A stretch of 14,178 nucleotides of DNA. It comes from Discostella pseudostelligera (Eukaryota > Bacillariophyta > Thalassiosirophyceae > Thalassiosirales > Thalassiosiraceae). The notes beneath the pieces are model-generated. The model was not told where the DNA came from, did no database searches, and saw only the letters and a program-made list of their open reading frames with translations. The stretch covers positions 1 to 14,178 of the forward strand of contig JALLBK010000481.1 in the NCBI GenBank assembly GCA_036940085.1. Direction: 5' to 3'. Both the position numbers and the translations under genes were made by a program. Positions 1-7,580 of this stretch are shown here, one piece after another. Position 1 is the first letter of the stretch; each line of letters opens with the position of its first letter.

Positions 1-18
1 GAGGAGGAGGAGGAGGAG
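1..18 (+). repeat. (GAG)6 trinucleotide run coding for Glu
   Basis: Six perfect GAG units open the window. They lie in the same open frame as the membrane protein that follows and so would encode six glutamates in its cytoplasmic N-terminal part. The true length is unknown because the run may continue outside the window. Confidence 0.9.
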
Positions 19-1642
19 TTTAATGATGAGTTGTGCGACGGAAAAACACATGCTAACAATGGAAGAGATCGATATCGTATCTCAGAACTTAGCTCACTCA
101 ATAGAGATGACTGTGCACCGAGATATAGCGACAGCGGACAATTTGATGCGTTCAGGAAGGGAAAGAAATCGTCAATGAAACAGGATACCATATCATTATG
201 CGACACGCTATCATCTACGGATGGAAACTCCAGCCATCCAGGAGCCACACAATGGAAGATGGAAGCAGATCCGCATAATGATACTTTATCTCACGAGCGA
301 CACCCCACTATGTCACCATCGCCAATCAATAACAAACATCGAAGAATAGAAGGGAATGAAACACATTCGCAAATCTCCACAATTGATACGTCCAACCGCA
401 GTGAAGGATTTGGAACGCATGTCTATCAATATTTCAAGGACTCGTCAAACAAGGCAATCACCATCTTGGTTGTTTTTACATCGGTTGTTGTAATGATTTG
501 TTTCACTACGATCGTGATTGATGATTTTAAAGAAAAGCAAAGGAATGGCAATGGAATTGGTTTATGGAGTAAGAACAATGATGCTTTAGAATCGGAGGAG
601 TCGAGACACCAGTCGAGTTTACCTGATGAGGAGTTCGCCGATTCGTCACCTACGTTGTCGCCTACAGTGGAAGTAACATTCCGGAATATATTTGAATCCA
701 ACTACTCGAGAGGAACGGACTCTCCATCTCCGACAATTTTGAAACTAGTCCCAACTAGTTATCCTTCGCCAAGTCCAATTGACCTGGCAGAGGAGTTCCT
801 TGCACTTGACATTCCACCACTTCCGTCAAGTCAACCGGTTAGTGCTCCATGGTCACAACGTCCTTCGAGATCTCCTACAATCCTTCCTACGCCGCATCTA
901 TCAAAAGAACCGACTCTGCGGCCTTCACCGCAACCAAGTAAGATACACCCGACAGTAATGCCGACTGGCAACCCCTCGATAAGGCCGTCACCATTCCCAT
1001 TTGCAAGCCCGACGTTTCCCCCAAGGTATAAGTGCATTTCATTGCTTTAAGCTTGTTGCGAGCATACTGATTTCTAATCATGTTAACCACATATTGTCGC
1101 ATGCTGCAGTCCAACAAATATTCCGTCCACTAGCGAACCAACGGGGCCGCCAACTAAATTTCCATCCCAGCCTCGGACGACAGGTGTGCCGACGTTGACG
1201 ATGACTTTTGTAACTTCAGACCCAACCAACTATCTGCCTATCCCTGTAGTGCCAATTCAATTTGGAGAGTGCCCAATCCATTACTCTCCCATGGGTAGTT
1301 ATATCGTAGGAAGTTACGTGTCTCAGCCTAATTTGGGTGCACCGTCGTCAAATGTGTACAGATGCGAGGGCAGAAAATGCGCCTCAAGGGATCACATCCC
1401 CCCAGATCCGAATAATTCTATAGTGAGCGGTTGGATATTGGTCGGGAGTTGCACCACTCCAAAGGTACGGGGACTGATGTCACATGCGACATGCGAATGT
1501 TGCACATGGCATAATCGTTTCACTGACAACCGTTTCGTTGCACCACCTCGTCGCTCGTCGCTTTCTACAGACCCCTCCTAACTTTTCAACACTCGCGCCA
1601 ACAATATCCCCTCATGTTCTTCACCCAGATATGTTGTCGTAA
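1..1642 (+). CDS. Single-pass membrane protein with Pro/Ser/Thr-rich stalk and Cys-rich carbohydrate-binding-like module (5' partial, 3 exons)
   Basis: The frame is open from base 1, so the start lies upstream. My model is join(<1..1025,1110..1464,1571..1642), 483 residues in the window. Intron 1 (84 bp) has GTATAAG at the donor and CTGCAG at the acceptor; reading through it hits a stop at 1048-1050. Intron 2 (106 bp) runs from AAAG|GTACGG to CTTTCTACAG; splicing it gives a Thr/Pro-rich end (TPPNFSTLAPTISPH) and a stop at 1640-1642, whereas read-through stops at 1579-1581 with an unconvincing tail. Order of parts: a polar, charged N-terminal region of about 150 residues; one hydrophobic segment at nt 454-519 (AITILVVFTSVVVMICFTTI); a basic/acidic linker; a stalk rich in PSPSP, SPT and PTLRPS units (about nt 650-1230); then a Cys module (nt 1258-1464) with the pattern CP...Y...VYRC...C...WILVGSC. 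That pattern resembles CBM5/12-like modules seen in diatom surface proteins. A cell-surface or cell-wall role is inferred. No signal peptide can be judged. Confidence 0.78.
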
Positions 1643-1733
1643 ATATTGAAATTCAACTTCATGAACGGCGCATCCATCTGGCATCCATAGGGCAATGCAT
1701 CGCAAATATCATTGATGATTCTTTTTTGGTGGT

Positions 1734-1754
1734 GGGTGGGGGTGGGCGGTGGGG
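1734..1754 (+). other. Predicted G-quadruplex motif
   Basis: The tract reads G3-T-G5-T-G3-CGGT-G4, which meets the usual rule of four runs of at least three G with loops of 1-7 bases. It lies about 90 bp past the stop codon of the membrane-protein gene, on its sense strand, so it could fold in the 3' UTR RNA. Folding itself is inferred. Confidence 0.6.
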
Positions 1755-1876
1755 CGTGCGTGCGAGGAGGTGCGAGGACCGGACCTGAACGTGTATAGTA
1801 CTAATTCCTCTGTAAAATTTAAAAATGGGTGATACTTTTCCTATTTATGTTCATGTAGGAATTCAAATTAATTCAT

Positions 1877-1926
1877 TCAAATTCAAATTTGTACCAATTC
1901 CTTCGTAAGGTAGAATTCGAATTTGA
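1877..1926. repeat. AT-rich inverted repeat
   Basis: TCAAATTC at 1877-1884 is matched by its complement GAATTTGA at 1919-1926, inside a stretch of overlapping AATTC/AAATT words starting near 1860. It could form a weak hairpin in either convergent transcript. In AT-rich sequence such arms also arise by chance. Confidence 0.4.
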
Positions 1927-2013
1927 TTACCGGATTCCTATCGGTCATCATCATCGTAGTTATCTAGAGTGGTGAGTACGATATCTAGTGAGCATCAAGT
2001 CTAAGTAATTTGC

Positions 2014-5000
2014 TTAACCGCTTACGTTATCGATTGAATCATCTATGAATAAATCATGATGCGTCGACTGTACATCAGCGAACACTGTTTTCTCAATTTC
2101 AGCGTCTGTTGACAGAGTGTCAACGAGATCGAAGGGCGTATCCGAGAACTCGAATAGATCATCCGTTGTCGGATGGCCGATGCACCCATTGATAGCGTCG
2201 AAAAAGGCCTCCCTCGAACTGTTATTGTCATTTCCATGATCATTTGAGACGAATGAGTCGTCTCCATTGACAACATCACCTTCAAATGCATCGAAATTGG
2301 CAAAGTTTGGCTCGAACGAACCTGCAAACAGGTCCAATACTGGCACATGATTGTCGTCATCATCCTCCTCTTCGTCACTACTTCCAGACCCTGACTTGAT
2401 GATAGAACCGTTGATATTCTTCTGCCTTCCTTGCTTTGCCACAATACCTTCCTTCGAGACGACCATAGCGTCCGACATAAAGCCTTCATCATCTGAATCA
2501 TTATGAGACTCGCCATAACCATGCTCGTCCCCTTCGTCGTTGCAATCACCGTTTTCAAATGGATGGAGGTGACCCAGCGGGTCATCATAATCGTAGACAT
2601 AATCCTTAAATCCCCCAGGCTGATGTATTGTAGAACCAAAATTCGCAATGGACACAGCTGTCTCGTCCCCACTCGCACGTCGGCGTCGCTTATTACCCAC
2701 TCTCAGTGCTTCTATCATTGTTGCTGCAGTGTCTAAATCATTCTCGTCCATGTCGATTTCACCAACGATAAATTCTCCCATGGATCCATTATTAATGAAT
2801 TGTGATCCATCGACGTCAATTTCAAATAATTCACTTTCAGCATCGTCATGAGTAACTGGTGGTATCATTTGGTTAAGTGAAGATGGTGCAGGTTGACCAC
2901 ACAGAGGGGTGGACTGCACGGACATCTCGGGTACTAGCACGAAGGTTACAAACTTTTGCCATTTGTCGAAAAGAGGATGGTTCCGTAGGATTTCATCGAT
3001 CGACGATAGTTTCCGAAGCTGATCGGATTCGGATTTATTCGGTGATTGCGTTACAACGTTTGACTCTTCCTCAACAGTAGAAGGTGGTATGTTTGATAAT
3101 GTCGTAGAGGTGTCGTCGTTTAAGGGAGTCGCTTCTTGCACGGATGTTGCGCCAGTATCATTGCCGTGCTCAGCATCAGCATTTTTGCAAGCGTGGACTA
3201 GTGCTTGGCATGTTATGATTACATGCCCCATGTATCCTCTTCGAAAGCGAACTTGTTGTGAGGGGAGTGTACCCTGCGGTAGAGGAGTTAGGGAAATGTT
3301 AATGGACAAATCGGTATGTCCATCTTGGCACTCTTTTTCCATTGCCGAATCAACATCATCCTCTGACACGGGTGCGACCGCATCCCCATCGTCGTCTTCG
3401 ATTGCACTTTCGTCACTCTGGCTGCCATGGACACTCTCCATCGACGACGTACCCTTCGCAACAAACATAGATTTCATGGCAAGCATCATCTCGCCATATC
3501 GGGGCTCGATGCTGCCACTCTCCTTCTCTATCAATTGACCCCACATTCCTCCTTCCGTTATCCCCTTGTCATCACGAGTATGATACTTGGGAGTCGAAGG
3601 CACGGTATCTTCAAACTCGAATGAGTCCACCAAGCGTTCCATCAATTTACACCGCACCAAGAAATATTCTTGCAAGCCTGATCGAGAGTCGCCCCCCTCG
3701 AACACGTGCACTAAAAAGTTCGCGACGCTCTGATGTAACATGGAGCACCATTCAAATTGCCAAAATAAATCAATGCATTTTTCTAAGCAGTCGCTCTTTT
3801 GAAGAGCCAAGTCCACTTTCAGATCGCCAAGGAGGACTAACGATTCGATTAGACGCACTATGCGCAAACGGGATGCTCCCAGTAATAATCGTTGCTGGCT
3901 GCCGGAGTATTGCGAGGGTCCGACCCACGTATCTGTGATGGGATCATTTAAGACTTCTGATAGTCGGGTAAGGAGACGTGTTAAGTGGCTAAGAAGCGGT
4001 ACCGTGGGGGGAGGGAGAAGATTGGATTGTGATTTTGAAGATGCTGCTGGCCCGAGGTCCTTCGGATTCTCTCCTTTCATCTGTATGTTATCGCCTTCCT
4101 CATTTTCAATAGGACCTGATGTTGCAACCACAGCACCGTAACCTCCTAACTGCAGCACCAAACTTTCCAACACATTTATGGCACATGTCATGATAGACTC
4201 ATGCGCCACAAAATCAACATAACTCTCATTCGATATCGATTTTGAGAATGGCGGCAATACGATCAAGTCAATAATCCTTTGCAATGATGGATCGCTCGAT
4301 AATGACATCATAACGGGAGCATCCAATGATGAATTTTGTATAATTGCGGTGAGAATTTCAGACGCATGTTGCGAACATAACAGTGCAGCCTCTTGAGCTG
4401 CTATCCTCAAATCGTCTTCGTGTCGCAACCTATCTGATTCAGAAATGCTTTCCGTCCGATGCTGCTGCTGTTGCTGCTCGTCATCGCACCCACAATTCGT
4501 TACGTCATAGCCGACCGGATAGCCGTACCCTAACAAAAAGGATGACGTATCCCCCGCCAACCGCCTCAATAGCAATTCCAGCGCTTGATCCGTCTTTCTC
4601 GACAACCAATCACATTGAAATATTTGATTCATTGGATCGTTAATTTGGTCATCTACCTCGCATTCATTGTCATCGTTGTCTTGATCACCCCCCTTTGAAG
4701 AAGTACCGATTGTGTTTTCCTCGCTCCTGGTAATGTCACCCGATGATCCACCCTTGGCATCCTTCGTTTGACTAATCACTTGCTGCCTTCTTAATGGTGA
4801 TGGCATCAATAAACGTTGCACGATGTGCATTATCGGATAGGAATGCAGGTGATCAAAGAGGGCGCACATTAACATCGGGGGGGCACCCGGAATGGGAAAT
4901 TTGCACTCTGATTTATGATCATTTGCTCCGTCATCGTTGTTGCTATTGCTTTCGTCCATACTCCGCTGCTGTGAGAGGGAAACATACGATGACGAAGGTT

Positions 5001-7119
5001 CCACAATGGCATTATCACAGGCAGAATTTGATGTTGGGTCTTCCACACCTTCCACACCATCCCCAAGTGACATGGATGCAACCAACATCTGACGTGCCAT
5101 GTCTGCACTTGCATCCGTGAAAATTAGTTGCGTATTCATGTAATCGGACATGGCCTGACTTCGTTTCTGAAATAGTACATTCAATATTTTCTCAAAGTAC
5201 CCCGCACGTCGATCATCGAGGGAGGATGGAGGGGTGTCAATGAGAACGGCGAATAGCAAGTCCAAGATTCGTATTTGACGTGGTTGTGCCTGTTGTTCTT
5301 CGTGGTGGCAATGATGGCGATGACGAAGTTCTTGGAGATGTTGACTATCCCCGATGGTGGGGGTAATATCCATTGCTAATTGGGTTCGTAATGAAGTTGT
5401 TGCCTTTCCGTTGGTACTGTCCCCATCCACATCGCATGAATTACAATCCGATTTTTCCAGTATCTCATCCTTCTTGTCCAAATGAATTGAATCCAAGTCA
5501 TTTTCGTTGTCATCACTATCATCAGCGTCTTTCGTTACACCTCCCCCAAGAAGATGAGAATGGTCATAATCCAACAAACTATCCTCATCATCATTAATAA
5601 TAACATTATGATCATGATCAATGTCATTATGATGCCGAAGACCATCATCATCCTCGCCTCCAACAACCTCATTGACATAACCATCCACTAGCACATTCAA
5701 CATGCTTCCCGTACCACCACCGCCACATGCATCCGAACACAAGACCTCACACGCCATATACGGATATCGAATAAATTGCACGTCGTATTCCTCCTCGGGG
5801 GTACGTAATACTATTGACTTTTCATCCTCGTTGTCGTCATCATCATCTTCTTTTTCTTGATGAAGTGGCCAATTTCCTCCCGCAGCAGATGGTTGCGCAA
5901 TTGTTGTTGTTGCTGTGCCGGATGCTGTTTTCTGCGACATGATGTGGTTATTGTCGGCATGGTCGGTGATGGGATCATCGGAGGTAGGAGGTGAATTCCA
6001 TTGTGCCTCCACGCGCAATTCCTCCTCCAATTGTCGTGGCGTGGAGATATCAAACAAGGTAGTGATGACCTCCGTAGCGAGAGCATCAGTCGCAGTAGCG
6101 ATAGCAAGTTTCTTCTTCTTCTGCTTCTGCTGCCTACTCCTTCTCCGACGCTCTTCCCTCTCCTTCTGTCGCCGCTGTACCTCCATGGCACACCATCGTT
6201 CTTTCCTTTCTTTTTCCCCCATTGCCCCTCCTAGTCCACCTCCTCTACCATTGCTCCCACCACCAGCAGCAGCAGCAGCAACACCCCCGACTGCAGCAGA
6301 TTCAGTATCATCCTCCTTCCAGCCCAACAACAAACATTCCACCAATCCCGCGACACTATCCGGTCGACTCAAATATTCCATCAATCTTGGTTCATTGCAC
6401 CCACGTAACTCCTGCAATAACTCCTCATGCGCCAGTAAATCCACAAGTGAATAATTATTCGAGTCGAGTAGTGCACGTAAAGAGGAAGTGGAGTTGAGAT
6501 CGTCATGCGTGGCAAAGAGACCAAATGCGTCGGTGGACCAAATATCTCCGTAGGAATATTGTTGGTTATTATTATTATTGCTGCTGCCGCTGCTGCTGTT
6601 GTTGTTGCAGTCTTCATCGGTGGTGTCGTGATCATCTTCATCGTCCAGAGTGTTGTTATTGGACCATAATTGACACTGATGATCGGGATCATCGTCCTCT
6701 GCTTCATCGGTGGTGGTGGCGGTGGTAGCTGTTGATGCGATTGCTGTCTCCTCGTTGAGATCTTCACTTGGTGATAGAGAGACGACTACCACTGCCGCAG
6801 CAGCTGCATCATGTGCCGCACTTGAAGTTGAAGTCGATGATGAGATGCATTCAATGCCACCCTCTTCGTCGGCAGCAGGAGTTTGGTCATCTTGGTGGTG
6901 GTTATTGGAAGCGACAGCTGTGATATCTTTCTCAGCAGCCATTGTGGCGGCAGTATACGCAATGCCATTCTCTGACACTACGCTCCCATTGGTGCCGAAG
7001 ACGTCGTCGCCGTCGCAGCAACCGCTATGATCCCCGCCGCCGCCGCCGCTCGCCGCGATTTTCTCACCAAGATTGATGCTGTCATTGTCTCCCAGCATCA
7101 TAGTATGATCGTCCACCAT
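2014..7119 (-). CDS. SAPS-domain protein, regulatory subunit of PP6/Sit4-type Ser/Thr phosphatase
   Basis: One uninterrupted frame of 1701 codons; the ATG has A at -3. SAPS proteins bind the PP6/Sit4 catalytic subunit and direct it to cell-cycle, nutrient and DNA-damage signalling targets. Conserved family blocks are visible in order: YSLVDLLAHEELLQELRG (about residue 223) followed by LMEYLSRPDSVAGLVECLL; RYPYMACEVLCSD (about 451); ILDLLFAVLIDTPPSS (about 618) with FEKILNVLFQKR; a helical core ending in LGASRLRIVRLIESLVLLGD (about 1079), CIDLFWQFEWCSMLHQSV and CKLMERLVDSFEF; then RRGYMGHVIITCQALVHAC (about 1293) and HPLFDKWQKFVTF (about 1380). The protein is roughly twice the length of human or plant members because Asp/Glu, Asn/Ser, Gly, Ala and Gln runs fill the first 200 residues and separate the blocks; a basic Lys/Arg-rich stretch follows the first block (about 303-338). 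The C-terminal 300 residues are acidic and carry a KRRRRAS site (about 1476), a plausible nuclear signal or basophilic-kinase site. The missing introns contrast with its neighbours. Confidence 0.92.
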   Translation of the reverse strand: MVDDHTMMLGDNDSINLGEKIAASGGGGGDHSGCCDGDDVFGTNGSVVSENGIAYTAATMAAEKDITAVASNNHHQDDQTPAADEEGGIECISSSTSTSSAAHDAAAAAVVVVSLSPSEDLNEETAIASTATTATTTDEAEDDDPDHQCQLWSNNNTLDDEDDHDTTDEDCNNNSSSGSSNNNNNQQYSYGDIWSTDAFGLFATHDDLNSTSSLRALLDSNNYSLVDLLAHEELLQELRGCNEPRLMEYLSRPDSVAGLVECLLLGWKEDDTESAAVGGVAAAAAGGGSNGRGGGLGGAMGEKERKERWCAMEVQRRQKEREERRRRSRQQKQKKKKLAIATATDALATEVITTLFDISTPRQLEEELRVEAQWNSPPTSDDPITDHADNNHIMSQKTASGTATTTIAQPSAAGGNWPLHQEKEDDDDDNEDEKSIVLRTPEEEYDVQFIRYPYMACEVLCSDACGGGGTGSMLNVLVDGYVNEVVGGEDDDGLRHHNDIDHDHNVIINDDEDSLLDYDHSHLLGGGVTKDADDSDDNENDLDSIHLDKKDEILEKSDCNSCDVDGDSTNGKATTSLRTQLAMDITPTIGDSQHLQELRHRHHCHHEEQQAQPRQIRILDLLFAVLIDTPPSSLDDRRAGYFEKILNVLFQKRSQAMSDYMNTQLIFTDASADMARQMLVASMSLGDGVEGVEDPTSNSACDNAIVEPSSSYVSLSQQRSMDESNSNNDDGANDHKSECKFPIPGAPPMLMCALFDHLHSYPIMHIVQRLLMPSPLRRQQVISQTKDAKGGSSGDITRSEENTIGTSSKGGDQDNDDNECEVDDQINDPMNQIFQCDWLSRKTDQALELLLRRLAGDTSSFLLGYGYPVGYDVTNCGCDDEQQQQQHRTESISESDRLRHEDDLRIAAQEAALLCSQHASEILTAIIQNSSLDAPVMMSLSSDPSLQRIIDLIVLPPFSKSISNESYVDFVAHESIMTCAINVLESLVLQLGGYGAVVATSGPIENEEGDNIQMKGENPKDLGPAASSKSQSNLLPPPTVPLLSHLTRLLTRLSEVLNDPITDTWVGPSQYSGSQQRLLLGASRLRIVRLIESLVLLGDLKVDLALQKSDCLEKCIDLFWQFEWCSMLHQSVANFLVHVFEGGDSRSGLQEYFLVRCKLMERLVDSFEFEDTVPSTPKYHTRDDKGITEGGMWGQLIEKESGSIEPRYGEMMLAMKSMFVAKGTSSMESVHGSQSDESAIEDDDGDAVAPVSEDDVDSAMEKECQDGHTDLSINISLTPLPQGTLPSQQVRFRRGYMGHVIITCQALVHACKNADAEHGNDTGATSVQEATPLNDDTSTTLSNIPPSTVEEESNVVTQSPNKSESDQLRKLSSIDEILRNHPLFDKWQKFVTFVLVPEMSVQSTPLCGQPAPSSLNQMIPPVTHDDAESELFEIDVDGSQFINNGSMGEFIVGEIDMDENDLDTAATMIEALRVGNKRRRRASGDETAVSIANFGSTIHQPGGFKDYVYDYDDPLGHLHPFENGDCNDEGDEHGYGESHNDSDDEGFMSDAMVVSKEGIVAKQGRQKNINGSIIKSGSGSSDEEEDDDDNHVPVLDLFAGSFEPNFANFDAFEGDVVNGDDSFVSNDHGNDNNSSREAFFDAINGCIGHPTTDDLFEFSDTPFDLVDTLSTDAEIEKTVFADVQSTHHDLFIDDSIDNVSG
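4462..4476 (-). repeat. Poly-Gln codon run in the SAPS gene
   Basis: Five consecutive CAG/CAA codons on the minus strand, four CAG and one CAA, encode Gln5 in a low-complexity insert of the SAPS protein. The run is short but is the purest CAG tract in the gene. Confidence 0.8.
6564..6610 (-). repeat. Asn/Ser trinucleotide-rich coding tract
   Basis: On the minus strand this reads as runs of AAC/AAT and AGC codons, coding for an Asn/Ser/Gly-rich segment followed by five Asn (about residues 172-186 of the SAPS protein). It lies just before the first conserved SAPS block and is expected to vary in length between strains. Confidence 0.75.
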
Positions 7120-7580
7120 AATATTTCCATCTGTTTTAGGCGGTGCTATTCAGTGATTGTCATTGGTATTGTATTGCAGCTCAAGGTTCAAGGTGCTCAT
7201 GAATAATTGTGTAGGGGTGTAGGGTAGGTATCGTAGGGAACATGAAGTCTGCGTGGCGGCAAAAAACATGGCCGGCGGCAGAGCGAGGCAGAGTGGATGT
7301 GGTGGCTGTGGTGGCGGCAACGAGAGGTTGAACTTTATGGCTTCTTGTCTCGACGGACAGACACTGGATAGCCCTGGATGACGGTCAGACTAGACACGTG
7401 GAAGGCTGAGGATTTGACACGTGGAAGAGTTCGTTCTGACACGTGGAAGGCCTTCTCGCCTTCATGGAAGGAAGATGGGAGATGCAAGTCAAAACAATCA
7501 TGGTGGAAAGCCCGAGGATAGTAGAAGCGGGAATCGGCAAACAACTTCACTCTCTAGCTCTAGAATAAACGCAGTTATAT
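7120..7580. other. Intergenic region: SAPS-gene promoter and 3' end of the double-SET gene
   Basis: Both flanking genes are on the minus strand, head to tail, so these 461 bases hold the 3' UTR of the SET gene and the promoter and 5' UTR of the SAPS gene. The main visible structure is the CACGTG array at 7393-7449. Nearer the SAPS start are purine/GT-rich stretches (about 7205-7235) and GGC/GGT-rich sequence (7250-7320). I see no TATA box I would defend and no convincing gene. Confidence 0.75.
7393..7449. promoter_or_regulatory. Triple G-box (CACGTG) array
   Basis: The 12-base unit GACACGTGGAAG occurs three times without mismatch at 7393-7404, 7416-7427 and 7438-7449. The palindromic cores CACGTG are at 7395-7400, 7418-7423 and 7440-7445, spaced 23 and 22 bp apart, close to two DNA turns, so they lie on about the same face. 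The intervening bases are unrelated, so this is not a simple tandem duplication. CACGTG is the known core for bZIP and bHLH factors. The array is about 275-325 bp upstream of the SAPS start codon. Control of that gene is inferred. Confidence 0.72.

Larger units (their letters stand above)
1643..2013. other. Convergent intergenic region (two 3' UTRs)
   Basis: The membrane-protein gene ends at 1642 and the SAPS gene, on the other strand, ends at 2014, so both 3' UTRs must share these 371 bases. The region holds a G-rich tract (about 1728-1779) and an AT-rich stretch with repeated AATTCAAATT-like words (about 1858-1926). I see no coding frame and no clear AATAAA signal on either strand. Confidence 0.8.

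Noticed and set aside
1465..1581. Unspliced C terminus of the membrane protein
   Set aside because: The tail is unlike the flanking Thr/Pro-rich composition and a good acceptor (CTTTCTACAG) follows, so an intron is preferred; it stays possible as a retained form.
2043..2678. 211-codon minus-strand frame inside the SAPS gene
   Set aside because: It is a shifted-frame reading of the Asp-rich end of the SAPS protein, with an excess of Met/Thr/Ser from GAT/GAC codons out of frame.
5915..6454. 179-codon plus-strand frame opposite the SAPS gene
   Set aside because: Its Ser/Pro/Phe runs are the mirror of Gly/Ala/Lys/Gln codon runs in the SAPS gene; no domain, and the sense gene has clear family blocks here.
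7446..7455. 10-bp palindrome GAAGGCCTTC next to the third G-box
   Set aside because: Short palindromes of this size are common by chance and the other two G-box copies lack it.
7335..7550. 71-codon minus-strand frame across the G-box array
   Set aside because: It starts at GTG, not ATG, shows repeated FHVS words only because the CACGTG units repeat, and lies in the promoter region without any recognisable protein signal.
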